From: Lunularia cruciata
Taxonomy: Eukaryota > Streptophyta > Marchantiopsida > Lunulariales > Lunulariaceae
Assembly: GCA_948567375.1 (NCBI GenBank)
Contig: OX419756.1
Location: 74,972,333-75,036,332 of the forward strand
DNA: 64,000 bases
Direction of reading: 5' to 3'
Made by a program: the position numbers and the translations under genes. Position 1 is the stretch's first letter. Every line of letters begins with the position of its first letter. The notes below the pieces were generated by a model, which worked only from the letters and a program-made list of their open reading frames with translations, ran no database searches and was not told the DNA's origin. Positions 1-12,420 of the stretch are shown piece after piece.

Positions 1-1096
1 TCTTGCCTGTTTTTCTGACATTATATTACACAGACTTTATAAAATGGCTAATTTCATGATTTAAAGTGATGTCATTTGAGCAATATAAACTACTTAATAC
101 TGGGAAGCCTAAATAAATGATAAAATCATTTCAAAGTTACAGATATACTTTATGTTTAATCAAAAGGAATCAAATTCTACTGAAATATAAATAAAACAAG
201 ATCCCAACTCCATTTTCACAATTTGCGCTTCAGATAAATCATCTAGATTATTCAATCTTTGAAAATTATTATTTTGCGTTATATCTAGTTTCACTTTTGC
301 TTTTCTGAAAATACACATATAAGAAGAGTTTCTAACAGAATATCATATTTACTACTAATAAAAAATTTCATGTCTTAAAATAACATATCTCCATCATAAT
401 ATTATAAAGCCAATTATAAACATATTTCCTTAAAGAAGATAATTTTTACATTAAAGGGAAAAAAAATTTAATGGTCAAAAGTATCTTATTTACTATTTTC
501 ATCTGGTTTTAATAATAAAAATTAAAATCTATAATTAAGATAAATTATGTATGGATATATATAGCTTATGTGGAAAGTTGAAGATATCATCAACTTTGAA
601 TAAATGTTAAAAAAAATTGATATCTATATATGAAGTATGTTATAATATATTAAGTATTAAACATCATTATTAAATTATAAGCTAATGATAATTTTGCGAA
701 TTAATGAATGTATCATACATAATCATTACACTTTATATGGATAATTCAAGTATAGTCACCCTCATATCTGTGTATGGTGTACATACATGTGTACGGTGCA
801 CATATCTATTCAAAATTATAATTAATAGATCTAGAATATAGAAAACTATATAAGGATTATACATATATATTTCATTTATATATATAGTTGCTATATTTCT
901 CATGAATGAATTATATTCTAACACATTTTAACATTAGTGTAGCAGTCAAGAGAAAATCTTTATTATGTTTGGTAATATCTTGTATACAATACCAAATATA
1001 CTGGAAATTATTTTTAAATTAATTCTATGTTTTAACAATAACCATTGATACAAGATGAATCTTCTGTAGATCAAGAAGTAAAATTTTCCTTAAGAA

Positions 1097-1126
1097 ATCA
1101 TACTTCCCATGAAAAGGAAGTATGAT
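1097..1126. repeat. Short perfect hairpin, 11-bp arms
   Basis: ATCATACTTCC and its exact reverse complement GGAAGTATGAT are separated by 8 bases. No gene or element boundary is recognisable nearby, so a role is unknown. Confidence 0.6.
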
Positions 1127-1256
1127 CTATAAAATATTAATTTAAATTAATTTGATAATCGTTATAATTTATATATTCTTTAGACCAAAGCCTTTTCCTT
1201 TTGATTTATAATGGTATCCACATTTTTCTAAGAATGCCTGGAGTTTAATACATGGT

Positions 1257-1305
1257 CTACCATTTTAATACATGACTTCAAGACACAAGTATTAAAATGT
1301 GGTAG
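1257..1305. repeat. Imperfect inverted repeat
   Basis: CTACCATTTTAATAC pairs with GTATTAAAATGTGGTAG apart from a 2-base bulge, with a spacer of about 17 bases. The element TTTAATACATG is also repeated directly just upstream. It may be a decayed small foldback repeat. Confidence 0.5.
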
Positions 1306-2440
1306 GGAATCAAAATTGTTAAGAAGCATCTCTTTTATATGTTATAGCTTTCAGTAATATTTACTATTTTTAAATTTTATTTGATAAATCAGATCGCTTT
1401 GGATAATATCACATATTATATATAGATTTAAAATATACACTATGGTTTGAGTAGGAATTTACTATGGAGAAAAGGCTAAAATTTAGTAATTTTGAAAGCA
1501 ACTTTCTAGTATATATCAAAAATCCATTTTCGGTTGAATAAACAATTAATTTCTTTTTAGATTAATCCATCCAAAGCGAAGAGATAAAATACTAAGAACT
1601 CTTTATACATAGATACGAATAGCTGAGTTTTTATATAGTAATAATAAAAGAGTAAAATTTGCTCTCGATCAAGGGATTTGAAAAGACATCCATCCACTCT
1701 TAAAGATTTTTATGATCTTGAATACATTGAAATCGTTCACGATGGACGATGAGTTTTTATTCACATACTTCTAGTGTTGAAGATATTGTGGTATTTATCA
1801 TTATTATTTGATTTATATTTTTGGCCCATGTTTTTTTATTTCTTAATGTAGAATGATGGGTAGCTTGGATTTTTATTCGTGTTTGGTGAGTCAATCCAAA
1901 TACGAGAATTACACATTTTGATAGGAAGAAATAGCTTCTTTTAACAGAAGTATGGATTTTGTCCAATAAAAATTTGAATTAAGTTCTACGTCCAATATAA
2001 TCAGCAACACTGGATTTTCATTAATATTTGCTCTATAAATGATACCGGTATTGTTTTCATAAACCTTATGCAGTTCAAGAAATATGTTCATTTTTAAAGT
2101 TGGTAAACATTTTGACAATGTATAGGGAAGAAAATACGGAGTGTATAGTATTTTGTACATCACATATCCAGCTGACATTATTTCTTCTTTTTTCTATGTA
2201 TGCAATTCTATGTATGCAATCAGTTCTCCTCAGAAGGGAAATATTTGTTGGAACGTCTCGGTCACAAGGGTTCCCGAGACATTCCGACAATTATATCCCT
2301 TCTTATTTATCAAAGGGAAAATTTAAACTTTTGCTTGATTCAGAGAAATAACAAATGTAATTCTCACTCCAGAATAACTGGCATAATTTGGAAAAATACC
2401 TGAACATTCAACAAAGAGGAAAGTAAATACCTGAATTGTC

Positions 2441-3480
2441 TTAAGATCCCCGGCATCACATCACACCGTGCTACTAAACCAACTGAACACTAAATATGAA
2501 CCAACTAAGGCAATTTCAATCGACCTTTCATAATATCTGAGACAGTGGTTTGATTCAAAGTCACCAAAGATAAATCAGGTGAACAAAGTAACAATGCAAC
2601 GTGGGATGCAACAGGTCAAATAAAGAATACCTATAAAGTATATGATAAATAACTTTATATTGCGGCACTAACGCACTAGCCCCGAACCCAGTTACATGTA
2701 CTGAATTCTAAGAGAATTATGCATGATGTTTGGACTCATGAACTCTAAAACATTGTTTCCTTACCTTCACAGATTAGTCAAATTAACTCCATAAGTCAAC
2801 TTTGTCCTACCTTGTTTCATGAGCTAACCCATCACTCAATATGGTAAACCGAAACACTTGAAAACCCAAGTCGGTATCCTTATCAGCCAGGCATCTTTGC
2901 TACTCCTGAGTTTGAATCTTCAGTGCAACTAGACATGATCATGCTATTCCCTAGTGCATCGCACGTCTTGAAAGGGGCAGAAGTTTGGTCAACTAGAGCT
3001 AAATATCGTTGGGGTTTTCGTTGTTGTGGTTCCATAAGGTCTGCGATAATTGCCGGAGATGCAGACTGACTGTTTTGAACTGAGGGCAAGATTCCAGGCA
3101 TAGCGGGAAAGGTAACAAACAACAAAAATAAAGTGCCCATTTCCTCGAGAAAACGCGTTGTCTAGACAGAGAGAAGTATGAAACGTGCCACGTTGCAATT
3201 CTGGGGCATGTACAATGGTAGCCACTCGTAAACGCACGCTTCGTCAACTTCTTATCTTCTCTCTCCACTGTGCTGCCTCGAATTTATACAGTAGCCAGAT
3301 TTGAGGCATCGAACGAGGAAATACAGGAAATATGTGGTGAGATGTTTGAAAGTCTTGCTGAAATGTCGGATTGTGGAATGTAATTTTTAACACGCGGACA
3401 AGTGAAGCCCGAGATTTTGAAATCACGGAAGTTGGAGCAGTCAGGCTCGGAGATGCATCAGACGAAATATTTAGTTCTTG
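2441..3480. other. Upstream flank of the zinc-knuckle gene
   Basis: Base composition rises from the AT-rich left end towards gene-like values. Several overlapping minus-strand reading frames at 2883-3426 shadow each other and match nothing I know. I see no supported gene here. Confidence 0.5.
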
Positions 3481-3495
3481 GCGCTGCCATGAGGA

Positions 3496-3503
3496 CTATA
3501 AAG
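3496..3503 (+). promoter_or_regulatory. Candidate TATA box of the zinc-knuckle gene
   Basis: CTATAAAG lies 104 bases before the assigned ATG at 3607, a plausible distance for a plant core promoter. An upstream ATG at 3563 opens a 38-codon frame that overlaps the main start in another frame and stops inside exon 1. It could dampen translation but cannot be the main start. Confidence 0.4.
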
Positions 3504-3606
3504 CGATGGTTGGGTTAATCGCCAGTTTTAAGCAGGTGCAGGAGAAGTAGTAAATCTCATTTATGCTGTCTTTCAAGCTGAGCCAGGGACTTGGTACGCT
3601 TGTGAA

Positions 3607-6600
3607 ATGCTGCGGGTTAATTGGAGTGGGGGTCAATATTGGTTCTTGCGGAGGAATGTTTTCTACCGTGATCCGGTGAAACGGAAGCCGATTTGGTTTT
3701 CACCACGTGCAGCAGCAGACCCAGGCAGTGCGGACTCCGGATCCTCTTATTCCTCCTCAGGATTTCCGGTAACAGGATATCTCTGGGCCCTTCTCTTCTT
3801 AGTGTAGTGAGTTTCACTTTCAGTTGCCAATTCTCGAGGAATTCCGCTGCGTATTGAGGAACGAACATTTCTGGACTGGAATTTTTCTGCTAACGAGGAC
3901 AACGGATAGGCGATGACTAAATTCCGTGACTGAATATACCTCATAAGTTCCTAGTTTTGTTCAAATATCTGTGCACTTGTACTCTTTGGTTAAATAAGTA
4001 GGTCTACGTTGACAGTAAATTGATATACTCACAGATTGCGTCGTGGATCATGCATTGAAATTTTTTTTTTAATTCTTCATCAACAGCTTCTGAATGAACC
4101 TCCTTCGTTCTCACTTCTCCTATGGAGGGCTGCACTGATTCGGTACCATTTGCCATTATTTCAGCTTGATTGGGATCCCTGGGAGGACTTATTTGGAATC
4201 GGAAACGACTCTCAGTCTCGGTTAGTTCTTTTCAGTGCTCGCGATTTGTTAAGCTCCAGATATGTCATGCGGTCTGTTTCGTCCTGCATGACTTCAAGTG
4301 CCAATTTCTGTAACTTCAGAAATTGATCGCTGTTCAAGAAAAGAGAATCCATAGATTGTTAGATTCCTGTGGGGTCTGCATATCCTCGTGAGCTGAATTG
4401 TCCCGACGAAGATGTAGAAAGGACAGACGCTACATGGTTTGATCATGCGTGATTGTGTCTGCAATGGAACATTTATTTGGAGTCTGTTTGCAGTGAAGAA
4501 TGCGTTGATTTGATCACATTCCGAAGCATCGAGGATTGCACGATGCCGTGAAGACTGTCTTTCTTTTCATGACCTAGTCGATGGTGTTCTCCGGATGGAA
4601 ATCTGTAGTTGTCAGTTTCCTTGGTAGCTAGGGTACTTGGATTTGATTTGATGATTCCCATTGATGCAGAAATGGCGCAAGTAAAAAGAAAGCCAAGCCA
4701 GGCTATGGAGCGGATGGTCAGCCGTTGAAAGATATACCATGTCCGACATGTAGAGGGCGGGGGTACACGCTTTGTCCTTACTGTAAAATGATCGCTAATA
4801 TGGAGGCATCTTGTCTTCAATGTGGCCGGAGGGTAATATTGTTGTTTCAGCTTGACAGAAGCTTCATTCTGTTGAAAGACAGAAAAGCAGTTTGTCTATT
4901 CTATCTGGCTAGTCCTTATTCAGTGTAATTTGTTTGACTTCTGAATTATCTGCATGCAGGGGTTTCACACCTGTTCCCAATGTCGTGGCGAGGGAGTCAT
5001 TTGGGTAGAGTCCACAAACGAGTCAGCCTGGGAGAGCCCCAAATCACGGTCTCTTTCTTACTTCTGAGACGGGTACTCAGATTTGTTTCTTCTCTTTCGT
5101 CTTGCTTGGAGTAGTTACCCTGCTTCTGGTATGACGATAAATTCTTCTATCCATTTTGTTGTAAGGGTTATCCTTACAGTACTCGGAAAGGAGGAGCCAC
5201 AATCGTTTAGGTGCGTTTAATAACAAGCAGAAGCGTCTGCTGCAAGTTCTGCTTGATATATGTGCATCCCTATAGATCCTTGACAGAATGTTTACTCTTC
5301 ATATCAGTGTACATAAATGTGGACTGATTTGCTTGGAGTGCGAAAAGCATCCAGTGAAACAAGTGAACATTATACTGACTGTCTGTGCCCTGCCTCCAGG
5401 TTGAGTTCACATCTACAGATTGCAGATGATGCGGCCATTGATAGCATGGAACTCCCTGTTCCGGCCAAGAGGAAAACAAGGCGTATTTATGGACCTACTC
5501 CACCTGAAGTTAAAGCGAAGATTAGTCGTGCCTTGAAGGTTAGTCTTCAATTTGAAGCTAGAAACATGCTTCCTATGTTGCAGAAACTAAGTAGAATTGA
5601 AAAATTTAATATTGACTCTTGCATAGTCATTCATTTGCCTATGAGACATTTTGCCGTCATATTTTCGCTAAAGGTGATTATATTCATTTCCAGGATCTAG
5701 AAGCAAGGACTGGAAGTATCAGTCGAAGACTGAGACGACTTCATCGAGATCCTGTGTCACAAGCGAAGAGGGTTACTGCAATAAAGGTACACACAGCTTC
5801 CTTGAGAATAAGTTACTAGTTGTTATGAATGTGCTGGAAACCCCCACGGAGAGGTGAACAATGAAATTGGACTCATGGTCACAGGAACATAATCGCTGTG
5901 ATTGGAAATACGTAAGCTTCGCTGTCGGTGCACCATGCCCGAGAAAGTATAATGCTCTAGCCGCAAGTTTACTGACTTTTCTGAATCTCATCCTCTTCCC
6001 AACGAGTCAGAGAACTCATGATAAATGCTGAGATAGTGTAAACTGTCGTGTGATTGCAGAAAGCAAGGGGTACAGAAGAAGCAAGAAGACGAACGTCTGA
6101 AATGAATATAGCTCACTTCAAGTCCCCAGAAAATCGCCTCAAGCGCAGTCAGAGTATGATAGGTAATATTCGGAGCTCAGCCTCATTAACAACGTATCTA
6201 GTGAATCTTTAACAAAGCTCACTGTTGACCTCTTGAAAAATTGTTGTACGAAATCAAGATGCCAGACTGCTAGGGAACTTTGCTCATGTCTGAAGCTGCT
6301 TTGTTATACAGGTGTACCATTTAGATGCACAGCTTGTGGAGAAGAAGGCCACAGAAGACACTTCTGCCCAAAGCTCGGATACGAGAAGGGGAAAAAACTA
6401 AAAATTCTAGGACTTCCCCCTCGGGGCTACAGGTGCAGCGCCTGCGGTTCGACTGGTCATCAGAGCCGAAAGTGCCCACAAAGGACGCAACAATCCCTGG
6501 TTACCTTCAACACAGAGCACGAGAAAACAGAAAAGAAGGCTGTAGTTTATCGCTGCGGAATTTGCAGAAATGTTGGTCATAACCGAAAAACCTGTCCAAA

Positions 6601-6700
6601 CCTTCAAAAGGCGAAGACAAAGAGGTGTAGTATATGTGGAGAGCCAGGTCATAATAGAAGAAAGTGTGCAAAGAGTGCCAAACTGGAAGATGAAAAATGA
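3607..6700 (+). CDS. Plant zinc-knuckle protein with Cys-rich (CxxCxGxG) segment, eight exons
   Basis: Exons I can phase are 3607-3768, 4165-4220, 4670-4832, 4960-5048, 5400-5538, 5694-5786, 6060-6162 and 6312-6700. They total 1194 nt (397 aa), all introns begin GT and end AG, and every phase matches across the joins. The N-terminus is rich in Arg, aromatic and Ser residues and could be an organelle transit peptide. Exons 3-4 carry paired CxxC motifs (CPTCRGRGYTLCPYC, CLQC, CSQCRGEG) like a DnaJ-type zinc segment. Exons 5-7 encode a basic region (TPPEVKAKISRALK, RTGSISRRLRRLHRDP) that resembles the NUMOD3-like modules of plant zinc-knuckle proteins. Exon 8 has four CCHC knuckles (CTACGEEGHRRHFC, CSACGSTGHQSRKC, CGICRNVGHNRKTC, CSICGEPGHNRRKC). 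The knuckles suggest binding to single-stranded nucleic acid; location and target are inference. The donor after exon 4 (GTCTCT) is weak but is the one that keeps phase. Confidence 0.85.
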
Positions 6701-8261
6701 TTATCCGCGACTACGCTATCCGAGGTCTTAGAGGCACGCTGTACAATCTACATATTTACTGCCAGGGGCATCAAACAAGCGAAGCAAATTGCCATCTGTC
6801 CGATCTCTCGCTTTTTGACAATGCACATAACCAGACTTGACGTGTCTATAATTACACGGATGTGCCCTTCTAGTTGACACAACTCAGACTACAGACATCG
6901 ACCCAATAGGTGAAGGTGAATCCCTCCGAATATCTATGCTACGACTCGGCTAACACATATTCATATTCTTAACTTATCAGTCAGGCAAATTCTAGTTGCA
7001 TGGAAATCTCATGAAGGTTTTGACTTAAGACTTAACAATTTCTTAAACTTCTCCTTCAAGTGCCTGGTTTAGGTCTTATTTGACGAGGATCTCTATATGC
7101 CGATGTACCTTATTTCATCAACACCTTAAACACAAGCACCGGATATCCAACACCGGTGTCAAGGATCTCAGACACCGACGTCAGAAGCGATCTAGAAAAT
7201 TTATCGTTCGGAAGTCACAGTAAATACATACACATGCAGGCAAGGGATTGCCACCTATGTCGGTCAGGGATCGTGATCACTAATCTGCTCAGCTTCGCCG
7301 CTTGATAAGTTGATTATATCAAGGTTGGTTACCGAAACGTTCGACTTTCAAGCTGGACATCAGCGGTACGCAGAAATAGCAGTGAACTCAAGTATTGTGC
7401 GCGTTGCGGCGAGAGAAAAAGTGTCCAGTAGATAAGGTGCCCACAACACTGCACATAGCCAGGTGTTAGTTGGGAAAGCATTTCCCTTATTGCCAAGTGA
7501 ACAAGCCAACAATTTAATAATATGTGAATTTAGTAGTAGTCCACAATTGTAGATGCGGTTCATGTATGAATCATCGTCGAGCGCAGTAGGTTAAATACAG
7601 TAGAGTCAAGGGTCAGAAAACAAACTGATTCGTCAAGTTTCATTCATGTTTGAATGCCATCTAAATTTGATATGTTTACGTTTAAATGCTCCTTTCTAAA
7701 GTTTAATGTGACCCCACTATGTAAAGTTTGCAGTTAACTAGAAACGAATAAATTGGAATATTGTGGAATGTATAAATGATTGACATCACGATGGTCCGTA
7801 CATAAATGTTGACGTCATCGAAACTATAACTTACACTCACCCTGGTGACCGAAAATCTTTTTTCCTCGGTCTTTTATCGCAGGTTCTTTGCTTTAGCTAT
7901 TGAAAAGTCCATATTTTACATCCATCGTCCTCTGCGCATTGGCATCAAATGACAAGGGATGATGCCAAAATTGAATAGAAGAGGGCAGTCGATGTTGGCT
8001 ATTTCTCTGCCCCTACCTCCAACAGTTTTTTGACGTTGCTATTCGAGAGAACCAAGATTGGAATACGAAGCACAACAACTTCCATGATATCGGATGGAAA
8101 TTATCTTGGGGCACAACTACATTGTACACAAAGAATACATCGGCCATATTGTAATTTTGGGCCTGAAATTTGACTTCTTCTTGAAACAGCATGGAGAATT
8201 TAGATGTCACAATATTCATCACATTCGAACCACGTTAGATACTACGACGAATTCCTCACGG
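6701..8261. other. Intergenic DNA, no gene seen
   Basis: This is the 3' flank of the zinc-knuckle gene and the spacer to block A. Frames are short and unrelated to known families. A canonical AATAAA was not obvious close after the stop codon. Confidence 0.6.
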
Positions 8262-8706
8262 ACCATGTCGCGTACATTCAGTCAACTTGAGTTTGGGAAC
8301 CGTCTCGGGAAGGATGTCTGCATATCCTGAGTTCTAGTACCTTATCTTAGCAAAAGGTCTTGGAAACAGCGTCGGGGTTGCTTCATAATGCGTTGTCATT
8401 TAACTCTCGAGACATGGTTTGCGAGTCTTATCTTGCTATTGCTTTATGCAGTTAGACTGTGTTGACATTCAAAATGTCGCGTCACAAATATCTAGGTTGC
8501 CATACCATACCTTCTTGACGTGTTTGCATGCACCTGGGAATTCTTATAAAGGCCTTTCCAGATGCTTTCTCAGTGAACTAAGAGAGCGTACGGGGTGGCC
8601 TGACTACAGGAACCAAAGCACATAGATAGATGAAACGATATCCTAGCAAGACAGGCCGTCAAGATCGAACGGATTTCTCTGAACTTCGACGCATATAGGC
8701 TCTCTG
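8262..8706. repeat. Block A, left part: paralogue of 50190-50620
   Basis: From CTTGAGTTTGG onward the two regions align over their length, sharing for example GAGCGTACGGGGTGGCCTGA and CAGGAACC(A/G)AAGCACAT. The homology continues across two insertions (8722-9005 and 9068-15501) and resumes at 15507. It indicates a segmental duplication that includes the decarboxylase gene. No protein family was recognised in it. A minus-strand stretch ending ...SMCFGSC(S/G)QATPYAL is shared by both copies. Confidence 0.8.
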
Positions 8707-8721
8707 CTTTCAGTTCTTACG

Positions 8722-9005
8722 CTCTATTCAGTTCTTACGCTCTATCGAATCTATTGGGGCTTAGCCCCATTTTACCTTTTTTTTTCCACACAAGACACAC
8801 AAGACCTTCTTGTGTGGCTTGATGCTCTATCGACTCTATTGGGGATTAGCCCCATTTTACCTCTTTTTGTCTCATCCTTGTACGGCTTGATGCTCTACCA
8901 ACTCTATTGGGGTTTAGCTCCATTTTGCCTCTTTTTTGTCTCACCTTTGTACGGCTTGATGGGGGTTTTCCTTTCCTTCTTGTTTTCTACAGTCGCCCTT
9001 TCCTC
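8722..9005 (+). mobile_element. Insertion of three tandem LINE-like 3' tails with 15-bp target duplication
   Basis: CTTTCAGTTCTTACG occurs at 8707-8721 and again at 9006-9020. The paralogous site near 50617-50650 has one related copy and no insert, so this is a filled versus empty site. The insert holds three imperfect repeats starting at 8751, 8836 and 8903, each with a core like ATTGGGGCTTAGCCCCATTT. The same core follows the stop codon of the LINE relic at 55526 and recurs at 57890 and, inverted, near 18800. I infer a non-autonomous or 5'-truncated LINE product. Confidence 0.65.
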
Positions 9006-9435
9006 CTTTCAGTTCTTACGCCGCACATCATGCACACATGAAGTGCAGGGTAGTCATTTGGCCTTCGTATTACAAAATGAAAAATAAAAGTCGAGATACC
9101 AAAGTTCACCAAAGAATGGTCTGTTCAGACACAAGGCCTGATCCTATGTATATATAGAGAGGCCTCTGACCCCATCAGCCCTTTATGGCATTCGAGCCCT
9201 GCTCCATTGTTATGGTCACCTCTGCCACTTACTATTCATGTTCCGGAGTTATATCCTTCTCGAACCATGTTCGCCCTATGGATTCGATCCTCACAGTAAT
9301 TTTGCATTTATTGCCCCCTATCGCTTCCACATTAGCCTTGTCTTTGCATCTATCTTCAACGTTCACCATCCACATCACCTCGATGTTTCAGTCCACATCA
9401 CCCTTCCTGTTCCTTGCTGACTCAACCTTCCATCC

Positions 9436-10120
9436 ATGTTCGATGTTTGGTGTTTATTTAAAGTCTTACCTGTCACTCTTTTGCCTCCACTTCACCTCTT
9501 GTTTACACCTCAACTAGACACCTCTCTTCATGGAAATATCTCTTTCAGATCCATCTCTATACTTTACCTTACTCAGACTTTCCCTTCCCCCCTGGGTAGA
9601 ATTGATTGGCTCACGTTTAGGACACATTTCCTCACCAGCCATTTTTCTACAGAACCCTATCCCATTCCGCAGCAGTTAAGGGCTTTAAGATTTCACCATA
9701 CAGGACAAGTTTTGTTTTTTCACCCCTTAAATGACTTTGGTGTTATTTATATCATTTATTCCTTGTATAATGGCAAATGCTATGTGGGCCAAACAGCGGG
9801 TTTTGCTTTTTGAAGATTCCAACAACATTGCTGTTTGGGAAAGTCTCTCTTTGTTCTTTGTTCTTCTGCCTTCAACTTTACTCCCTTGATGGCTGCAATG
9901 GCCAAATTTGGGTTCCATGACTTTCGTCTGTTCCCTATGGTCCAGATGCCTCCAGGTACTTATTTTAGAGATTTTGCTAACAAGGAGGAGCTCTTTTGGA
10001 TCAGTCTCCTCAACTGTTGGGCTCCTCAAGGGTAAAATGTTCATGGCAGAGCATCTCACATCGACCATTGCATTGACAGTCGGCGTAATATGCAAGAAAA
10101 TGCCTTTTCCTCTCTTCTAA
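9436..10120 (+). pseudogene. GIY-YIG endonuclease domain of the Penelope-like element
   Basis: One frame runs through this stretch with a TGA at 9811-9813 and a TAA at 10033-10035. The first half has GVIYIIYSLYNGKCYVGQTA, fitting the GIY...YIG signature. After the first stop the frame continues with H, then KFGFHDFRLFP and RDFANKEELFWISLL, ending in APQG. This is the R/E/WI..L..P.G pattern of the domain's C-terminal half, and the Glu would be the metal-binding catalytic residue. The 9811 stop sits where the family has a conserved Arg, consistent with CGA to TGA. In such elements the domain nicks target DNA to prime reverse transcription. Confidence 0.75.
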
Positions 10121-10786
10121 CACCCATTCTGTTTCTTCTTCCAAGAATCTTTCTCCCCTTTTGACATCCCTTGTGGCAAACTTTCCCATTTCTAGAAGAT
10201 ATGCCTATAGGGATTACCTCCAATGAATTCATCTATTCTTATTGTTTGACTCTGATACTCTCTCTGATTCCTTTCTAGCACATTTTTGAGTTTGTAACTT
10301 GCTGAGGATCATTCATGTCCTTAAAACTACTCCTTCTTCGGTTTTACTCAAGACTGAGTGGGATATTGCTACACTCCTCAATAGCCTTTTGCTCTTCCTG
10401 TCTCCATGCCTCTTGCATCATAGATCAACTCCAGACGTTTGTCCCACCCTTCTCATTTTCTCTTTTACCTCTAAGGAGATAGACAAAGTCCGCTTACAAT
10501 CTTTGTTGAGGGACCCAAATTTTTACAAGCTTTACCTTCAGGTACTCCTTTTACCATCCCCATTTTTGCTTTTAAGTATGGGAAAACTCTAGGCTGTTTA
10601 CTCTTTAACTTTGCCTCAATTTCATGGAAATTATCAAACTTTTTGTCTCCTCCTTCTCCTTGCAGTTGTATTCAACATCCAGGTTTCATTAACCCTTCAC
10701 ATGGGCATGTCATTACAGCTTAGCTTCAGATTTTACCTTCCTCCAACATTTCACTTCTTTTCTCCAAAGGAACCAAGTTTCATATT

Positions 10787-12420
10787 TTGCACACCTCTCC
10801 CTCCTCTACTTTCATTGCAATTCAAACATTGCAACAAACTTGCATTTGCAATTTTGTTCTTTATTATGAAGCCATATTGGGCACCAAAAGCATTTTTGAC
10901 CGATGGAAAGTCACCATTCTACAAAAAGTTAAACTTTTACTCAATCTCCCTCCCATTGATGACCATTTCAATTCTGTAGATCCTATTTTCCTTTCTCCTC
11001 ATGATAGAAAACTTCTTGCTCATTTCAAGTCCCATTTCATTATTACTTATATGGTCAAGTGTCCCAACAATTTTGTATTTGTTTGGAGATACTTTTACAT
11101 TCAAACTTTGCTCAACAAGCTCCATTCTCCTTCAGCAACCTATAAACTCTCATTGATTCCTCAAAACCAGGTTTTACTTTCTCACCACAGTTTCAATACC
11201 TCTCAGGGATTTTGCACTTCCATGGATTCTGAGAAACTCCCTTACTTCTGCTGCACTTGGAAATTCCATAAGTCACCTGTTGCTCCTAGGTTCATTGCCA
11301 CAGGCTGCTCTACTTCCTTATCTGAACTTTCTCGCTAGCAGAGCTCATTCTTCAAAGCATTGCTACCTTCTGCAAATGAACTCTAGAGGAATGAATTCTT
11401 ACGAGTTGGGCTAATAATAGACTCTAGCTGGATCTTGGATGACTCTTCTGGCATTCTTGTTTTTCTTGAGCAGGTGCAAAGACTGCACAAGAGAATATCC
11501 TCTTCTCCCACAGACTCTGGTTTGCAATAGACTCCTGCCACCCTGGACAAAGTTCTTTTTCAAAGTTTTGATTTCACCACCCTTTATACAAAGATCCACC
11601 TCCATGATCTCAAAACAAGGCTGTCTACTCTCATCAGATTTATTGCCCATTATAGGTTCACTCTGAATAGGGAAACTGTTTTACTGGTTGAGACCTCTAC
11701 ACTTGACTTCAAATATAGATGGCTTAAAAACCAAAACAATATCTCTCAATCGGCAAAACATCTCAAATTCATGGCTGTTGATGAGGACTTTCTCATCTAT
11801 TGGATGCTATTCCTTTTTGATAACCTCTACATCACTTTTGGGAATAAGCTCTTCCGTCAAGAGATTGGGATTCCTATGGGGACACCACGTGTTGTCTTTG
11901 TGGCTAATCTATACCTCTTCACCTATGAACTTGATTTCATTTGCAGACTACTGGATGCCAATGATGTTGCTCTATTGCACAACCTGTCCCAAGTTCAAAG
12001 ATATGTTGATTATCTTCTGGTGGTTGGCTCAGGACTTGATAATTTCACTGATTTTATGTATATGGATGATGCTGCTAGAGGTGGAGGGATCTATCCTAAA
12101 CTTTCTTGTGAGCTAGTTTGAACTCATTTTGGCACTCACTATGATTATCTTGAAATGTCGCATTACACAGTACTATTTCAATATCTTTGTCTCTATCTAT
12201 GTTAAGAAAGAGCTGCCTCACTTTGCTCACATCAAGACAATCTCTCTCCCTCATGTTCTTTCAGACATTTTCTTTAAATGTAAACTAGGGATTTTAATTG
12301 GAGTGTGTTAGATATAGACGGATCTATAATTCCAAAAAGTCATACCTTTCAGCTTGTAGGAAACTTATAAATAGCTTTATCTCCAAAAATTACCCTCTTC
12401 ACATGATCCAGAAAATTTTT
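10787..12420 (+). pseudogene. Penelope-type reverse transcriptase, broken
   Basis: A single frame from 10787 to 12121 is interrupted by TAG at 11336, 11387 and about 11523, then shifts by one near 12185. Recognisable blocks in order are LPYFCCTWKFHKSPVAPRFI (template-contacting segment of Penelope RTs), FDFTTLYTKI (motif A with its Asp, 11566-11595), FRQEIGIPMGT (motif B), RYVDYLLV (motif C, 11999-12022) and YLEM. After the shift come PHFAHIKTIS and a thumb-like stretch. Motif C normally reads R-Y-x-D-D; here the second Asp is Tyr, so catalysis would be lost even without the stops. Function in the intact element is target-primed cDNA synthesis. Confidence 0.8.

Larger units (their letters stand above)
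1..2440. other. AT-rich intergenic DNA, no gene seen
   Basis: Very AT-rich sequence with only short, low-complexity reading frames that resemble no family. Two small inverted repeats (listed separately) are the only structure I see. Confidence 0.7.

Noticed and set aside
8751-8970. CRISPR-like array of short repeats
   Set aside because: Units are contiguous imperfect duplications without unique spacers, in a eukaryotic context.
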